A stretch of 64,000 nt of DNA, taken from positions 1-64,000 of the forward strand of contig WOGZ01000097.1 in assembly GCA_009733775.1 (NCBI GenBank), given 5' to 3'. The DNA comes from Alectoria sarmentosa. Taxonomy: Eukaryota > Ascomycota > Lecanoromycetes > Lecanorales > Parmeliaceae. Below the pieces are notes generated by a model that was not told where the DNA came from, did not search any database, and saw only the letters and a list, made by a program, of their open reading frames with translations. Positions 43,695 to 54,777 of this stretch are shown here, in pieces. Each line of letters opens with the position of its first letter. Within the stretch, counting starts at the first letter, position 1. Both the position numbers and the translations under genes were made by a program.

Positions 43695-44323
43695 TAATAT
43701 ATGTCTGTCAGTAGGCAACCAAGACTCTCGCTTCCCCCAGGATCATTGACTTTTTCGAATGCACATGTCTATGCACGAGCATGTGCATTGATCATCATAG
43801 ACAAGTCTAAGAGTCACAAGTTGAGGTCTTCCGGCCTCGGCAGGCGTTAAGAGAGCGGGGGGATTATCTCCGAAACACAGACTGTGCCGTCCCTCATTTT
43901 CTCTTTGACCGCGACACATTTTCACAATATATATCATGTCAGACCAGGATTCGAAATAGATTGCAATATCGTGGAAGAAACGCAGATTGATTATAGAACT
44001 GCTGAATGGATGTGTAGACCACAAAACTGGACCTCCCAAGCGACCAATACCAACTAAGCAATGATCAACAGGCAGTTCCGAGCTTTTCCACCACCACCAC
44101 CATCGTCACTACCAACGTCAATATTGTTCATTCCAGCTCACGAGATCCGATGTAGGCGTAAAGCACTTTCATCGCTTTTGGTGTGCTACGAGATCGTTCT
44201 CTTGAAGTACAGGAAAATGGAGCTTTACTGATGCCGAAGCAACTTGCGTGATATCCTCCTAGCTAAAGCCGATGACATGAGTGCAAAAGCAGAATTTACG
44301 ACCGCATTTACCTACGGCAACAG
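43695..44323. other. Intergenic / possible 5' exon of the preceding gene
   Basis: No complete gene. The minus strand near 43743-44039 has a 98-codon frame without similarity. The missing first exon of the disordered-protein gene probably lies here. Confidence 0.4.
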
Positions 44324-45428
44324 CTAGAGACTCTCAAATTCGCGCCTCTCATTCTCATCCTTTGCGATTCGTTTCACAGTCCACTCCCACAGATCCTCCT
44401 GCTTCTCCACCACCTCGCTGTCCTTGCTGGACGGTATCGGATTTTGACCCTCGTAATATTTACCACTGACTCCCTTCAAATCATCCCCTACCGCCAATCG
44501 TGCAAGTGAGGCCCCAGATTCCTTAGGTGAATGAATGTTTGGAGAGATGAGTAGTCGCAGCAGCCAAATGGTCCGCGGCAGTACGTGGTTCCAAATGAAT
44601 TGTATAATTGATGAATAGTCTCTCGCCAAGCCGGTCCCAGGCAACAAACCAGGATCGAAAGCGTTAACAGTCCACTTCTTGCCTGGGGTTTTTTCCAGCC
44701 GTCTCTGTAAAGCATACGTCCACATAATGTTGCAGAGCTTGCTCGTGGCGTAACGTTGTCTCCCTTGATATTTCTCGGTTTCTTTAGTTGGGAGGGCTAA
44801 TTCCTCGGCCGAGTTGTATATGGCGTCTGGAAGTCCACTCTTTTGTGCTGGATCACTGCATTATAATCTCCGAGTTAGAATTACCTAGTTGAGGGGATTT
44901 TTGAGCCCTGGAACATGTCTACGGAGTAGATGCTCTGAGAAATGTCTCAAAATTCAAAAGTTGATCCAAAAGGGAAAAGATGGAGTCCGAAAATACGTAC
45001 TGGGTTCCGCTGGCAATGATGACAATGCGTGCCTCTTCAGCAAAGAATGGGCGCATGAGGTAGAAAAGCAGAGCGTGCCCGACATGATTGATCGCGAAAG
45101 TGGATTCGATCTTGTCCTCAGTGTAGCCGAGATCGAGGATTTGTAAACCAGCATTGAGAACAAGGGCTTTCATCGGTGGATAACCCTTTTTCGCGTAGTC
45201 TGCGGCGAAGGCACGGACTTTGGCTAGACTGGATAGGTCAAGCTTGAGATATTCGACATTGCTGTGACCTGTTATCTCGTTGATCGAGACGGCAGCATTG
45301 TCCTTATTGGAGCGCGAGGCGATCAGGACTTGGTATTGAGGACATTGCTGGGCGATTTTTAGGGCACATCCGTAGCCCAGCCCTATGGTACCGCCAGTAA
45401 CCAGGATTGTACCGGTTGGGTTGGACAT
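44324..45428 (-). CDS. Short-chain dehydrogenase/reductase
   Basis: Two exons (45428-45001 and 44855-44324) around a 145-nt GT-AG intron total 960 nt, or 319 residues. The Rossmann motif TGGTIGLG lies near residues 11-18. LDLSSL is near 66, NAG near 91, and after the splice SGTHDPAQKSGLPD leads into the catalytic YATSK near 178. The SGTHDPAQ block is typical of fungal light-dependent-protochlorophyllide-reductase-like or retinol-dehydrogenase-like SDRs. The C-terminal part (NAFDPGLLPGTGLARD) closes the substrate site. It probably uses NADP(H); the substrate is unknown. The frame and active site are intact, in contrast to the SDR relic at 20.5-21.4 kb. Confidence 0.87.
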
Positions 45429-46799
45429 AGTTGATAATTTGAGTGGAGGTGCGGCTAGACTTTCACGCTCTTGTCTCTGATGATAAGAAAAGGAATAATA
45501 GAAGCCGTGGTGCCTAAAGTGGGAGAATATGGTGGGAAGAGTGAATGAGAGCAGAGGAGGATTCAAGGTACCAGAGGGAAAACACCTGAATATATATTTT
45601 TTGGAAAAGGCATGAATGGGCGGGAATGTAGAGAGCGGTGCTTAGCTTATATCCATAGGCAGAATGTTCCTCCGTGCACGTAAGTCTCGGTAGAGTACCT
45701 TGGCACGCGGGTGACAGAAAAGCCTGCACACTGCAAATCCTCCACAACTTGCTAACGAGAAGTCCTATCACGAACCCTTTGCTCCGTGATCAGAGAAAAA
45801 TAACCAATCTCTTTCCTCCGTCGCAACTGTTACCTTTCGAAGAAGGCAATGATGGGATTATTGCTAATCACAAAGTGATGCATCTCTTGGTGTGTGCAGG
45901 CTTTTCTATCACCCGCGACCTTAGGTCTACATTCCTTCGGCTGGCCTTTTGCAACATACGCTAAAACAAGGTCTAGTAGCGCTACGAGATATGTATGCCA
46001 AGATGTCGATTTGCAGGCAGAAAGAGACCTGCAGTGTATGGAGTATAGACCCTGGCTCTAGCGTATGCTGCCAAAGGTCTAGTCGAAGGCTCATCAGTCA
46101 AGACACCAGCTCAATATTATTCTAGGTAACAACTTTTTGAATGAACAGTCCGCTTTGCGGGAAGACTGCCAAGCTTTCAGGCAACATCTAGGATGTGCCA
46201 AGGCGCGGTAGACCCAAACAGGACTAGCCCTGTATGTGGAGATGAAAACAATCAGGAAACTAAGTGGCATTTTGAACCACTACGAACACCAGATATATGT
46301 CGACAAGGAGCGCCCCAGTAGAAAGGATTTCGGCCACAAAACTGAAGCAGATGGTGAGAAGAGTAAATTCTTGACGAAAAGTTTTTTCGTAACTTGCAGT
46401 TTGATGAAGATGCAATTAAATGTTCCTTGGGATTGGTGGCCAAAATTACCAATTGTCTTGTCCACCAGCCTGCAATAGAAATCCTTACTAGCTTTTCAAA
46501 AGCTTTCGTCGACAGAAGCGATGACACCATGTCTCAACTCTACCATCATGGAGGCTTCCGGCTTACCATTATCGACGTTTATGCCAAAACCTGCTTGGAA
46601 ATGTCCAATATGAGCATACGTGTGGACAATACGGAGCTTTCTTCGCTCGTGGAATATGTGCTTGTCAACAAAGCATGCCTTTTTCCAGTCTCATTTACGC
46701 AGACAACAATGTGCTCCGGATACAATGGCGATGTGCGAATCGCTACACTTCCTCCATCATACAATGGAGAGTTACTCTCTGTCAGCTCATGTCTTTCAT
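45429..46799. other. Unassigned stretch
   Basis: Several frames of 80-135 codons (46236-46478 and 46394-46801 plus) show mixed, protein-like composition but no domain I can name. A short spliced gene cannot be excluded. Confidence 0.35.
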
Positions 46800-47929
46800 A
46801 GCGATGCGGCCATAAATTCCAGGAATACATATTCGCACACAATGTTGGGGGCGCCGCGGAATTTGTTCGTCTGATGCTTCAGGACGGTGCCCCAGGCAAG
46901 TAAATTGTTCAGTACGCATGGCCGTGGCCTAAGGCAATAAGTAGCCTCAGACGAAAGTTCCCACAGCAGATCGATCATGGTGGTCGGCTACGTGAAAGAC
47001 GATGGGCAGCTCCGCAGATTTCAAGGTATAGGTCTCGGCAGCCAGTTCAAAATCAGCCATCCACTGCCCGCAGAGATATCGCCGCAGCTGCTATTGCTAT
47101 CCTGCACCAGCCTTTCCCTTCGTCTGCATTTGCATGCGGCATGTTCCTCGTATGCAATTCCTTCATCACGTTGAAGCTGATCGGAAGCCTCAGCAGTGGA
47201 AATCTGGATAGCGAGATACTACAGATCGCAATATGTTTGAAGCAATTCAAAAAATCCATCATCCCATCTGGCCATCGTGGAGGCGGCTCCTCGTCTGTGC
47301 TAGGTTGTCATTTGTCCAATTCTAAGAGATATATCCAGCCAATGCCTAATCCTATGATTCCTTCTCGTTCGGGCCTTCAAACAAGTTCTGACATCTATCT
47401 CGTACGGTCTGAGCTGCTGTATAACCTCAAAAAACGAGGCAGACGTGGAGGAAGATTGGAAAGACATGTTCCTGCAGAAAACCCAACTACCAAATGGGTT
47501 CGTTCACCTGAATCAAAGAATTCGAAGCCATACCTTGACAATGGCGTACTCTCTCACTATGCACGGAACCCAAACAATACGCCGTCCGTTGACTATCTCC
47601 GGACGTGCATTCCAAAGAGACTTCGTGATCGAATGTTATCGCAGAAGGATCTCAGACGCGCGGGCTGGGCGGTGCTCATGAATGAAGAGTGCCATCAAAC
47701 GGCAATCCTAGTCTTGCGGGGATGGATTCTGGCGATCCGTGCGGTCAGACCAGGGCTTTATTTGTCACTACGCGAAGACATCTTCGATAGGAATCACGGA
47801 GTTTGGGGGACTGCTTGCGCTTGTGGTCTGGCTTTTTCAATTCGCTCAAGGATATGCCAGATAGCGAGGTATGTTATGGAAGAAGCACTCCATAGTCGGG
47901 CCTTCTCTATGCTGATCGAGACAAGCTGA
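46800..47929 (+). other. Possible degenerate coding region
   Basis: Amino-acid-like sequence continues from frame to frame. GGAAEFVRLMLQDGAPG is followed by stops. IAAAAIAILHQPFPSSAF then leads into a 262-codon frame (47141-47929), while a different frame at 47445-47681 also looks protein-like (EEDWKDMFLQKTQLPNGFVHLNQRI). The segment around 47,090-47,240 vaguely resembles the middle homology part of fungal Zn2Cys6 regulators, but too weakly to name. It may be a pseudogene or a spliced gene I could not reconstruct. Confidence 0.3.
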
Positions 47930-48262
47930 CTGAGGCCGAGAAGTTGTGAGCGGGCTTCTTCGAGGTGGATTTTAAGCGGGTGTGATCAGTTTTGAAATTT
48001 CCAGTCTGGTTCAGTCGAGAGCTAATCGGCAAGAAAGGTGGGTCATCCAATAAGGTAGGAAATCACGTGGATCTTCCTCCGAAGTCCCGCCTCGACGAAT
48101 CGCGTGTAGGTAAGAACAGTCCCTGCAGTAATTCTACAACCCCTCATTGCCGCATTCCAGACTTCGATCGACCGTGCTCGAGATTCGCTTCCGCCATGAC
48201 CTTTTGAGGTCATTGTACATCTGGTGGCAGAATGCCACGTAATCTAGCAATCGCCTATTGTT

Positions 48263-48462
48263 GACTGCTCATTCAGATGGAAGGATATCATGCTATCATT
48301 GTTAGGCATTTAATTGAGATAATGCTCTATGTACTCGCACACCATCTTTACTGAATTGCTGATCCAGATGGAAGGATATCATGCCATTGGTAGGCACTCC
48401 ATTGCGATAGGCTCTACACATCATGCACAGTACACTCAACTGCTCATCCGGATGGAAGGATA
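48263..48462. repeat. Tandem repeat, 2.3 copies of an ~85-90-bp unit
   Basis: The core CTGCTCATCCAGATGGAAGG recurs at about 48265, 48356 and 48440, followed by ATATCATGC and then GGCAxTxxATTGxGATA-xx-CTCTA in the first two copies. The unit boundaries are loose. It lies between the doubtful coding region and the cyanide hydratase promoter; 47930-48262 shows nothing else. Confidence 0.75.
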
Positions 48463-48568
48463 TGTATCGCGCTCGTTATAGACTGCAATATTGCAAGCCA
48501 CCAAAAACAGCAAAACAACGATCGGCAACGTCTCGCGAAGTGAGTCCCCGCTGCTATCAGGACCTTGC

Positions 48569-48582
48569 CGGAGATAACTCCG
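48569..48582. promoter_or_regulatory. Possible Zn2Cys6 site CGG-N8-CCG (copy 1)
   Basis: Inverted CGG/CCG triplets are separated by eight bases inside the first repeat unit. Inverted CGG triplets with fixed spacing are the usual target of dimeric fungal Zn2Cys6 activators. That a factor binds here is inference. Confidence 0.35.
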
Positions 48583-48865
48583 AATTACAGCCAGACCATT
48601 GGCTGCAGAAACGTCGGTGTTTGGACCAGTCTGTGGGGAACTGGAAAGATCATCCAGACAAGGGACTCCCCGCCGCTATCAGAACGTTTGAACCTCCCAA
48701 CCCTTGCACCCTTATCGGAGACATTTTCGAACACAGCCAAACTATTGACTAGGGTAATGTCGGTGTTTGATCGATCTGTGGGGAAGAACTGAAGTCTCGA
48801 ACCTTATCGGAGATACCTGCGGCAGCGACCAGTCTGTGGGGAATAATAAAAGTCTCGAACCTTTT

Positions 48866-48879
48866 CGGAGATACCTCCG
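48866..48879. promoter_or_regulatory. Possible Zn2Cys6 site CGG-N8-CCG (copy 4)
   Basis: Same triplets and same eight-base spacing as the site at 48569, in the repeat copy nearest the gene. Copies 2 and 3 have lost one half-site or its spacing. Confidence 0.35.
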
Positions 48880-49060
48880 AAGAACAGCCAAACTATTGGC
48901 TGCAGAAACGTCGGCCTTTGACCAGTCTGTGGGGAAGAACTTCGTCGAGATAAGGTTCTTCTTCTACAAAAGGCTTGCAAGAGCACAGAATTTATCTTCA
49001 CTACAGAGCAATCTCTCCTTTTCATCATAGACCCCGACCACCGTCAAAGACACCTGAAAA

Positions 49061-50526
49061 ATGCCTGCCGGAATCACCAAGTACAAGGCCGCAGCGGTAC
49101 GTTTACATCACTGATCTTGCAAAATATACTAACAATCATCTAGGTCACCACTGAGCCCGCCGTATGTCTCTCTCGATCAGGTCGGTAGTTCCGTAATACT
49201 TATCGACTTTTAGTGGTTCGACCTGGAGGGGGGTGTTCAGAAGACCATTCACTGGATCAACGAAGCCGGGAAAGCCGGATGCAAACTGATCGGCTTTCCC
49301 GAAGTCTGTATGTATGCTGCCAGAGCTAGATAATTAGCGACCCTCTCATCACGGTCATTTAGGGATTCCCGGCTACCCTTATTGGATGTGGAAGGTTGGT
49401 CCCATGGTTGCGGATGCAACAGATTAGCTTAAACTAACTGTTGATAGGTCACCTACCTGCAATCGCTGCCCATGCTGAAGGCATACCGCGAGAACAGTTT
49501 GAAGGTGGACTCTGAGGAGATGAGGCGCATCAGGCGAGCGGCGAGAGAAAACCACATGTAAGAACATGTTTCCTGGCATGACGCTACCTATGCTGACAAT
49601 CTCAAGCTATGTGTCCATGGGATTCTCTGAGATCGATTTCGCGACCTGTTTCCTAGCACAAGTATTGATTTCGCCGAATGGAGACGTCATCAACCACCGC
49701 CGCAAGATCAAGCCGAGCCACGTAGAAAAGCTTGTCTACGGCGATGGCGCAGGTGATACTTTCATGTCTGTTACCGATACCGACATCGGCCGTCTCGGCC
49801 AGCTCAACTGCTGGGAGAACATGAACCCTTTCCTCAAGTCCCTGAACGCCGCCTGTGGCGAGCAGATCCACATTGCCGCCTGGCCAGTCGCCCCTAGTGA
49901 CTCCGTGAGGCAGCACCCGGACCCAGCGACGAATACTGGCGAGCAATGGGCTGACCTGATTACCCCTGCGTATGCCATTGAGACGTGTACGTGGACCTTG
50001 GCGCCTTTCCAGCGCCTTAGTGTGGAGGGTCTGAAGAAAAATACACCAGCGGGCGTTGAACCCGAGACGAACCCGGACCTATATAACGGGTGGGCGCGGA
50101 TTTTCGCTCCGGATGGAGCTTGTGTGGCCAAGGCAGACAAAGATTTCGACGGCCTTTTACTTGCGGACGTAAGTACCCATCAGCTCCTGGCCATAGTCTG
50201 TCTTTTGTTACAATTTTTCATATTTACTGACCTACTTTTAGATCGACCTCAACGAGACACACATACCCAAGGCCATAACTGACTTTGGGGGTCACTACAT
50301 GAGGCCTGATCTCATTCGACTGCTAGTTGACACGCGCCGCAAGGAGCTTGTGACAGAGGTAAGCGCAGATGGAAACATTGCAACCTACTCCACACGAGAG
50401 AGACTAGGGTTGGAGTTACCTCTTGACCCCCCAAATCCTAAGAATGAAAAGGCTGGTATGGTCGTCGCGACCAAGCAGCGTGACCCTATCAAGCCGCTTA
50501 CTGCGAAACAAGCGATCAGAGCCTGA
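49061..50526 (+). CDS. Cyanide hydratase / nitrilase
   Basis: Seven exons: 49061-49096, 49144-49161, 49214-49307, 49363-49394, 49448-49557, 49607-50168 and 50242-50526. Together they make 1137 nt, or 378 residues. The nitrilase triad is visible: Glu48 (FPEVWIPGYPYW), Lys130 (HRRKIKPSHVEK) and Cys165 (LNCWEN). The start (MPAGITKYKAAAVTTEP), TYLQSLPMLKAYRENS, PAYAIETCTWTLAPFQRLSVEG and ADFxGHYMRPDLIRLLVDTRRKELV-type blocks match fungal cyanide hydratase closely. That enzyme hydrates cyanide to formamide and assembles into spirals in the cytosol. It lets fungi tolerate cyanide released by host plants or their own metabolism. Exon 2 is only 18 nt. Promoter repeats upstream suggest inducible control (inference). 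A broader aliphatic nitrilase activity cannot be excluded. Confidence 0.93.
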
Positions 50527-51458
50527 AGCTACTAGCTTTCTAGATGGATTCTTCTCTTGTTGGCGTCTTTTAGTCTTAATAGTTGGGGTTTTCGATTCAG
50601 TCCTTATCTATAACCGCCGGGAATCAGCGAGCTTGGAGCATGCCTAGTATGTATGAGACGCAATCATGATCACACGCATACTCAATCTAGTCAACGTGAC
50701 AGAGTGAAGACGTTGTAAATCGTCAGTGGAAATGGTAGCCTTTTGCGTCCCTTTCTCCCAACGCAGCGATCTGCTCACGTGATCCTCATTCGAGAGCAGG
50801 TGTACACCGGGCACCAGTTGTAGCCTCGTTGGGGCGATCCATTAGATAATAGTGTCGCTTCTGGCAATTTTTATAACCACCTCCTTGAAACCAGCCTCTC
50901 TGCTGCTGGTGAGGTTGACGGGGCGCAGTTCGTCGATTCGGGCCCGTGCAATGCTTGCAAAACCAGACCCTGTGACGTCTGCGTTTGGGATGCAATGGAG
51001 AATTGATGATTGTTTCAAGTGTTGGGAGCCCATATGCTTCAGGGAAGTGTGTCGTCAAGATAAGGCGTGCTATCATGACGCGTGCAGCCTGAATCCAACG
51101 CTCTTCTCCGATGAAGTTGAGCTATGGCCGCTTATTCAACCCTACAGTCATTAAGACCAGTAGATTTTTCAGCTCGGCCCTTTGCATAGATTGAGATATT
51201 TGACCGCATAAGCTGAAATCTTGGTATTGTCAGGTATTTCAGCTTCTATGAGATTTTTTATTGCGAAATCTCGAATCATTCGATCTGAAGAGAGGTTCGG
51301 GGATTCAAGGAAACTCCGCCGTACTAGGCCGAGCGTGCCAAGCCCTAAACGCGGACACGCCGCAGCCGACTACGGACGTGGGATAAGTGACGACTTGACC
51401 AGAGCAGGCTGATTTTCCTGAAATCTATCATATCTTGATGCCTTGAGTACTGTTCAGT
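50527..51458. other. Intergenic with a Cys-rich, zinc-finger-like frame
   Basis: Around 50911-51154 (plus) the translation is Cys-rich in two frames: GPCNACKTRPCDVC in one, then DDCFKCWEPICFREVC and KACYHDAC in the next. A 37-nt GT-AG segment between them could join the two. The pattern may be a small zinc-binding protein or a remnant. I do not name it. The remainder is promoter sequence for the sorting nexin. Confidence 0.35.
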
Positions 51459-53613
51459 ATGTGGAATGACGAGGACAACAACCCTTATAGCTCCTTTGAC
51501 CGCCATGACTCTACCTCATCAATCCCCCCCCAAAGTTCCCACAACCATGGTATGCGATCTTTAACTTTCCATTCTCACCAAGTCCTTTCACTGAAATGGA
51601 GCCTACGCCTCAGGTTTTGAGCGCCCATCTACCCCTACGTCCGAAGATGACTCTCCCCCGAACGAGCCTCCAGAATTTGTGTCAAGGCCACGGGACTTGA
51701 GTGACGACGAGGGTGACGACGCCCAGCAAAGAGCTCCACGCAAGAAGGGAGGCTATGATAGCCGCATCGAACAGATACTTTATGAGAATCAGGACTTGCA
51801 AATTATCATCACAGATGCTGGGAAGAACCATGAGAGTGGGGGAAGCTACATTGCATACACGATACGCACTGGGGTATGCCCCACACTGAAGAAAGGCAGT
51901 CACTATTCTAACAATATGTAGGATCTCGAAGTCCGCAGGCGATACTCTGAGTTTGCCTCTTTAAGAGCTACGCTGGTCAATTTACATCCCACATTGATCA
52001 TACCTCCGATCCCAGAGAAACATTCAATGGCGGACTACGCGGCCAAGCCCACAAAAGCGAAAGAGGATACCAGCATAATAGACCTGCGAAAAAGAATGCT
52101 TGCAGTCTTTCTCAATCGATGCCGGAAGATGAAAGAGGTCCGAGAAGATGGCGTGTGGTGGAGATTTCTCGACCCGAATGCTAGCTGGGTAAGCAATGCT
52201 GAATACGCGAGATTTGCCATAACTAATGTCGCGCCTGCAGGCTGAGGTACTGCATTCACACCCTGTAGCCTCGATACCCAAAAGTATCATGAAAGCACCA
52301 CCCCTCAATCCTTCCAACCCTACACCTGCACATCAATGGCTTCCTGTCCCCTCCTCGTCAGCAAAATTGAAGACGGCGTCAAAGATCTCCGCAACCGGTA
52401 CACCATCGTCTCCACCTATGAACTCTGGCATGGCTTCTTCAGCAGCCCACACAGTCCCGGGTACCCAAATTTTTGGCCGCTTCCCTCCTACATCTCAAAA
52501 TCTCTCCGAACAAGACCTCGACCCTTACTTCAACAACTTCGAATCTGCAACAAGAGATCTTGAACTTCTATTACAAGGAAACATAGAGAAAGTCAATCGA
52601 CGTACCCTCACACATCTCTCGGCTCTTTCCACAGATATGGCAGAACTCGGGGCGAGATACAACGGTTTTGCTCTTTCTGAGCAGTCATCAACTGTCGCTG
52701 CTGCCATAGAGCGGATAGGGCAGGCTGTGGACTCTTCTTACATCGCAACTGAAGAATTGTCATCTACTCTAGGTGCCAATTTTGCGGAGCCAATGCGTGA
52801 AAGCGCACAATTTGCTGGAGTAGTCCGCGGTGTCTTGAGGTTCAGAATAATGAAGAGGATACAGGAAGAGATGACCAAAGATGAGCTGGCAACGAAACGG
52901 AACCTGCTCGAATCCTTAGAGAAGAGCGAGTTGGAAGCCAATAGGATTGAGCAGTATCTTGCAAGTGGTGGCCATACCGGCCCTCCCCCTAAGCGTTCTG
53001 CATCTTCGGCTTCTGCGCGGAGCTTCAAATCCGAGGTCGGTGTAGCCCAGCGACAAGAGGGCGAAGACAGAGCATCCATAGATTCCGATTTCCCGCCAAC
53101 GCATGGGGACCCATCCTCGGCGTCGCATGGCCCCCAAGGACACGACCAGACAACGCCCACGAGATCGAAGAGCCAAAGTGGAGGGTTTGTAGCTAACAAA
53201 TTTTTTGGGAGGATAAGTCACACCTTCCAAGGCATTGTTGATGTCGACCCTGAGCGGACCCGACGGGATCAGATAGGAAAGACGAATGAGAGCTTAGTGC
53301 ATGTAAGATACGCGGTTTGGAGCGCTTTCGTCTTGAGCTAATGAATACCAAGCTTGAACAAGCTCTCAGTGTGTCTGAGCAGGATGTCAGAGAGGCAAGC
53401 GCAGGTGTTCTGAAGGATCTTAAACGATTCCAATTGGAAAAAGAGGAGGATCTGAAGCGCTACATGGTGTGTTCCACACCTGCATTACTCCGACATGCTG
53501 CTAACCTTGGCCTAAAGATCGCGTATGCTAAATGCCATGTTGATTGGGCGAAAAAGAACGTCGACACGTGGAAAGAAGCTAAAGATGAGGTGGAAAAGAT
53601 AGAAGTCAGGTAA
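51459..53613 (+). CDS. snx41: Sorting nexin Snx41 (PX-BAR)
   Basis: Exons 51459-51549, 51614-51873, 51922-52188, 52241-53302, 53353-53466 and 53518-53613 sum to 1890 nt, or 629 residues. The start MWNDEDNNPYSSFD is characteristic of fungal Snx41. The PX domain runs from about residue 75 to 205, with the phosphoinositide-binding RRYSEFASLR near 121 and PPIPEK near 145. A disordered linker follows. The BAR-like helical region starts near 290 (DLDPYFNNFESATRDLELLL) and ends with AYAKCHVDWAKKNVDTW. Snx41 pairs with Atg20/Snx42 and Snx4 on endosomes to retrieve cargo to the Golgi and support selective autophagy. The fourth intron is read with its acceptor after AATACCAAG, giving LVH-LEQAL, which fits the family best. 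Confidence 0.9.
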
Positions 53614-54777
53614 TATTGCTATGACGTCGTGAGAATTCGTAAAGGTCCCCAAGTACATAGCTATTTATATGAAGGACCAGAAACAATCTGTATGCTCCGT
53701 TGCGTTCCCGTGAGACTTTTCATCGTTGATCTATTCGCAGTGGAGAGATTTGAGGGTGCAGTGATACGGTATGATTGGAGATAGAAGAAGCCTAGGATCA
53801 CGCCTAGTATCACATTGTCAAAGCTGAATCTGAACCATAGAGAAAGATGAAATAAGATGCCAATAAGATGCCAAAGCAAGAACTCGATACAAGGTACTGG
53901 GCTTCTGCATCCTAAGACATCGCGTAATGCCCGACGTCATAGACTTTGGTACCTGCAGCAGGATCTCCTCTAGACTATGTGGCTCAAACAGGACTTGTAC
54001 TTTGAGCTTCAACGAGCTTTTGTCCATCCGCATCGTTACATAAGCTTATCTTACCCTTCCTTCCGCTCTCTACTGTGCAACGATACTTTATCCTTTTACA
54101 AAATCCTCCCAAGGTACTGTTGCCCCACTTTTAATTCATTTCGGCATAGCGCCCCTATACCCCAGATCTGCACAAGGTACTGCTGCTCTCGAACTAGCCT
54201 TAGCTTTTTCTCCGTCTTACTCTTGGCCTGTGCCGGAGTCTCGTTCGACGTTCGTAATACCCCTCTCATTGTTATGAGACAAGAACAAGTCCATTCTTCC
54301 CATTGACATCTCAAACTGGGTACCAGAAAGCCAAAGCGCGCAATCTTTGAGCGCGCATTGAGGCTCAGACGTCGGTTTGTACTTTGTACTGAGAGATTTT
54401 CACTGGGCTGAGCATCGCTATTTCGGGACCGGAGACAGGGGTATTTATTGACTGTGAGATATTGGCTGCGCCGCTAGAAGACGCCATCAACCACCAAAGC
54501 AACGGATTTCGCAACCAGCTTCCACCTCGTCGTCCTCTTCTCTCCTCCTCCTCATCACCGGTGGAAACCAATCACGAAATTTACGGCGTCGCGGTCCAAT
54601 TTTCTCACACCTCCAAGACTCTTTCGCTGACGGCGCAGTCGCCCAATGGCAGCGCCTCAGCCTTGCGCCTTGCCTATACTGAATACGACTTGAACGATTT
54701 TGCATCCCAGCGCTCTTGAATATACTGACTACATAATCTTTATTTACTGCTATCTACATTTGGGATCCTTTGTCGTT
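53614..54777. other. Intergenic, Snx41 to GH76
   Basis: Short frames only (under 110 codons), none recognisable. The final 300 bp are pyrimidine-rich and probably contain the GH76 promoter and leader. Confidence 0.5.

Larger units (their letters stand above)
48554..48957. repeat. Tandem promoter-type repeat upstream of cyanide hydratase
   Basis: Four degenerate copies (about 48555-48650, 48705-48795, 48799-48850 and 48858-48957) share CTTATCGGAGATACCTCCG, ACAGCCAAACTATTGGCTGC, GAAACGTCGG and a strongly kept ACCAGTCTGTGGGGAA. One copy lacks the middle. The array ends about 100 bp before the ATG of the cyanide hydratase gene, so it fills that gene's promoter. Confidence 0.8.

Noticed and set aside
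48785..48870. GGTTCGAGAC on the minus strand as a tRNA B box
   Set aside because: Occurs repeatedly within the tandem array and has no cloverleaf around it.
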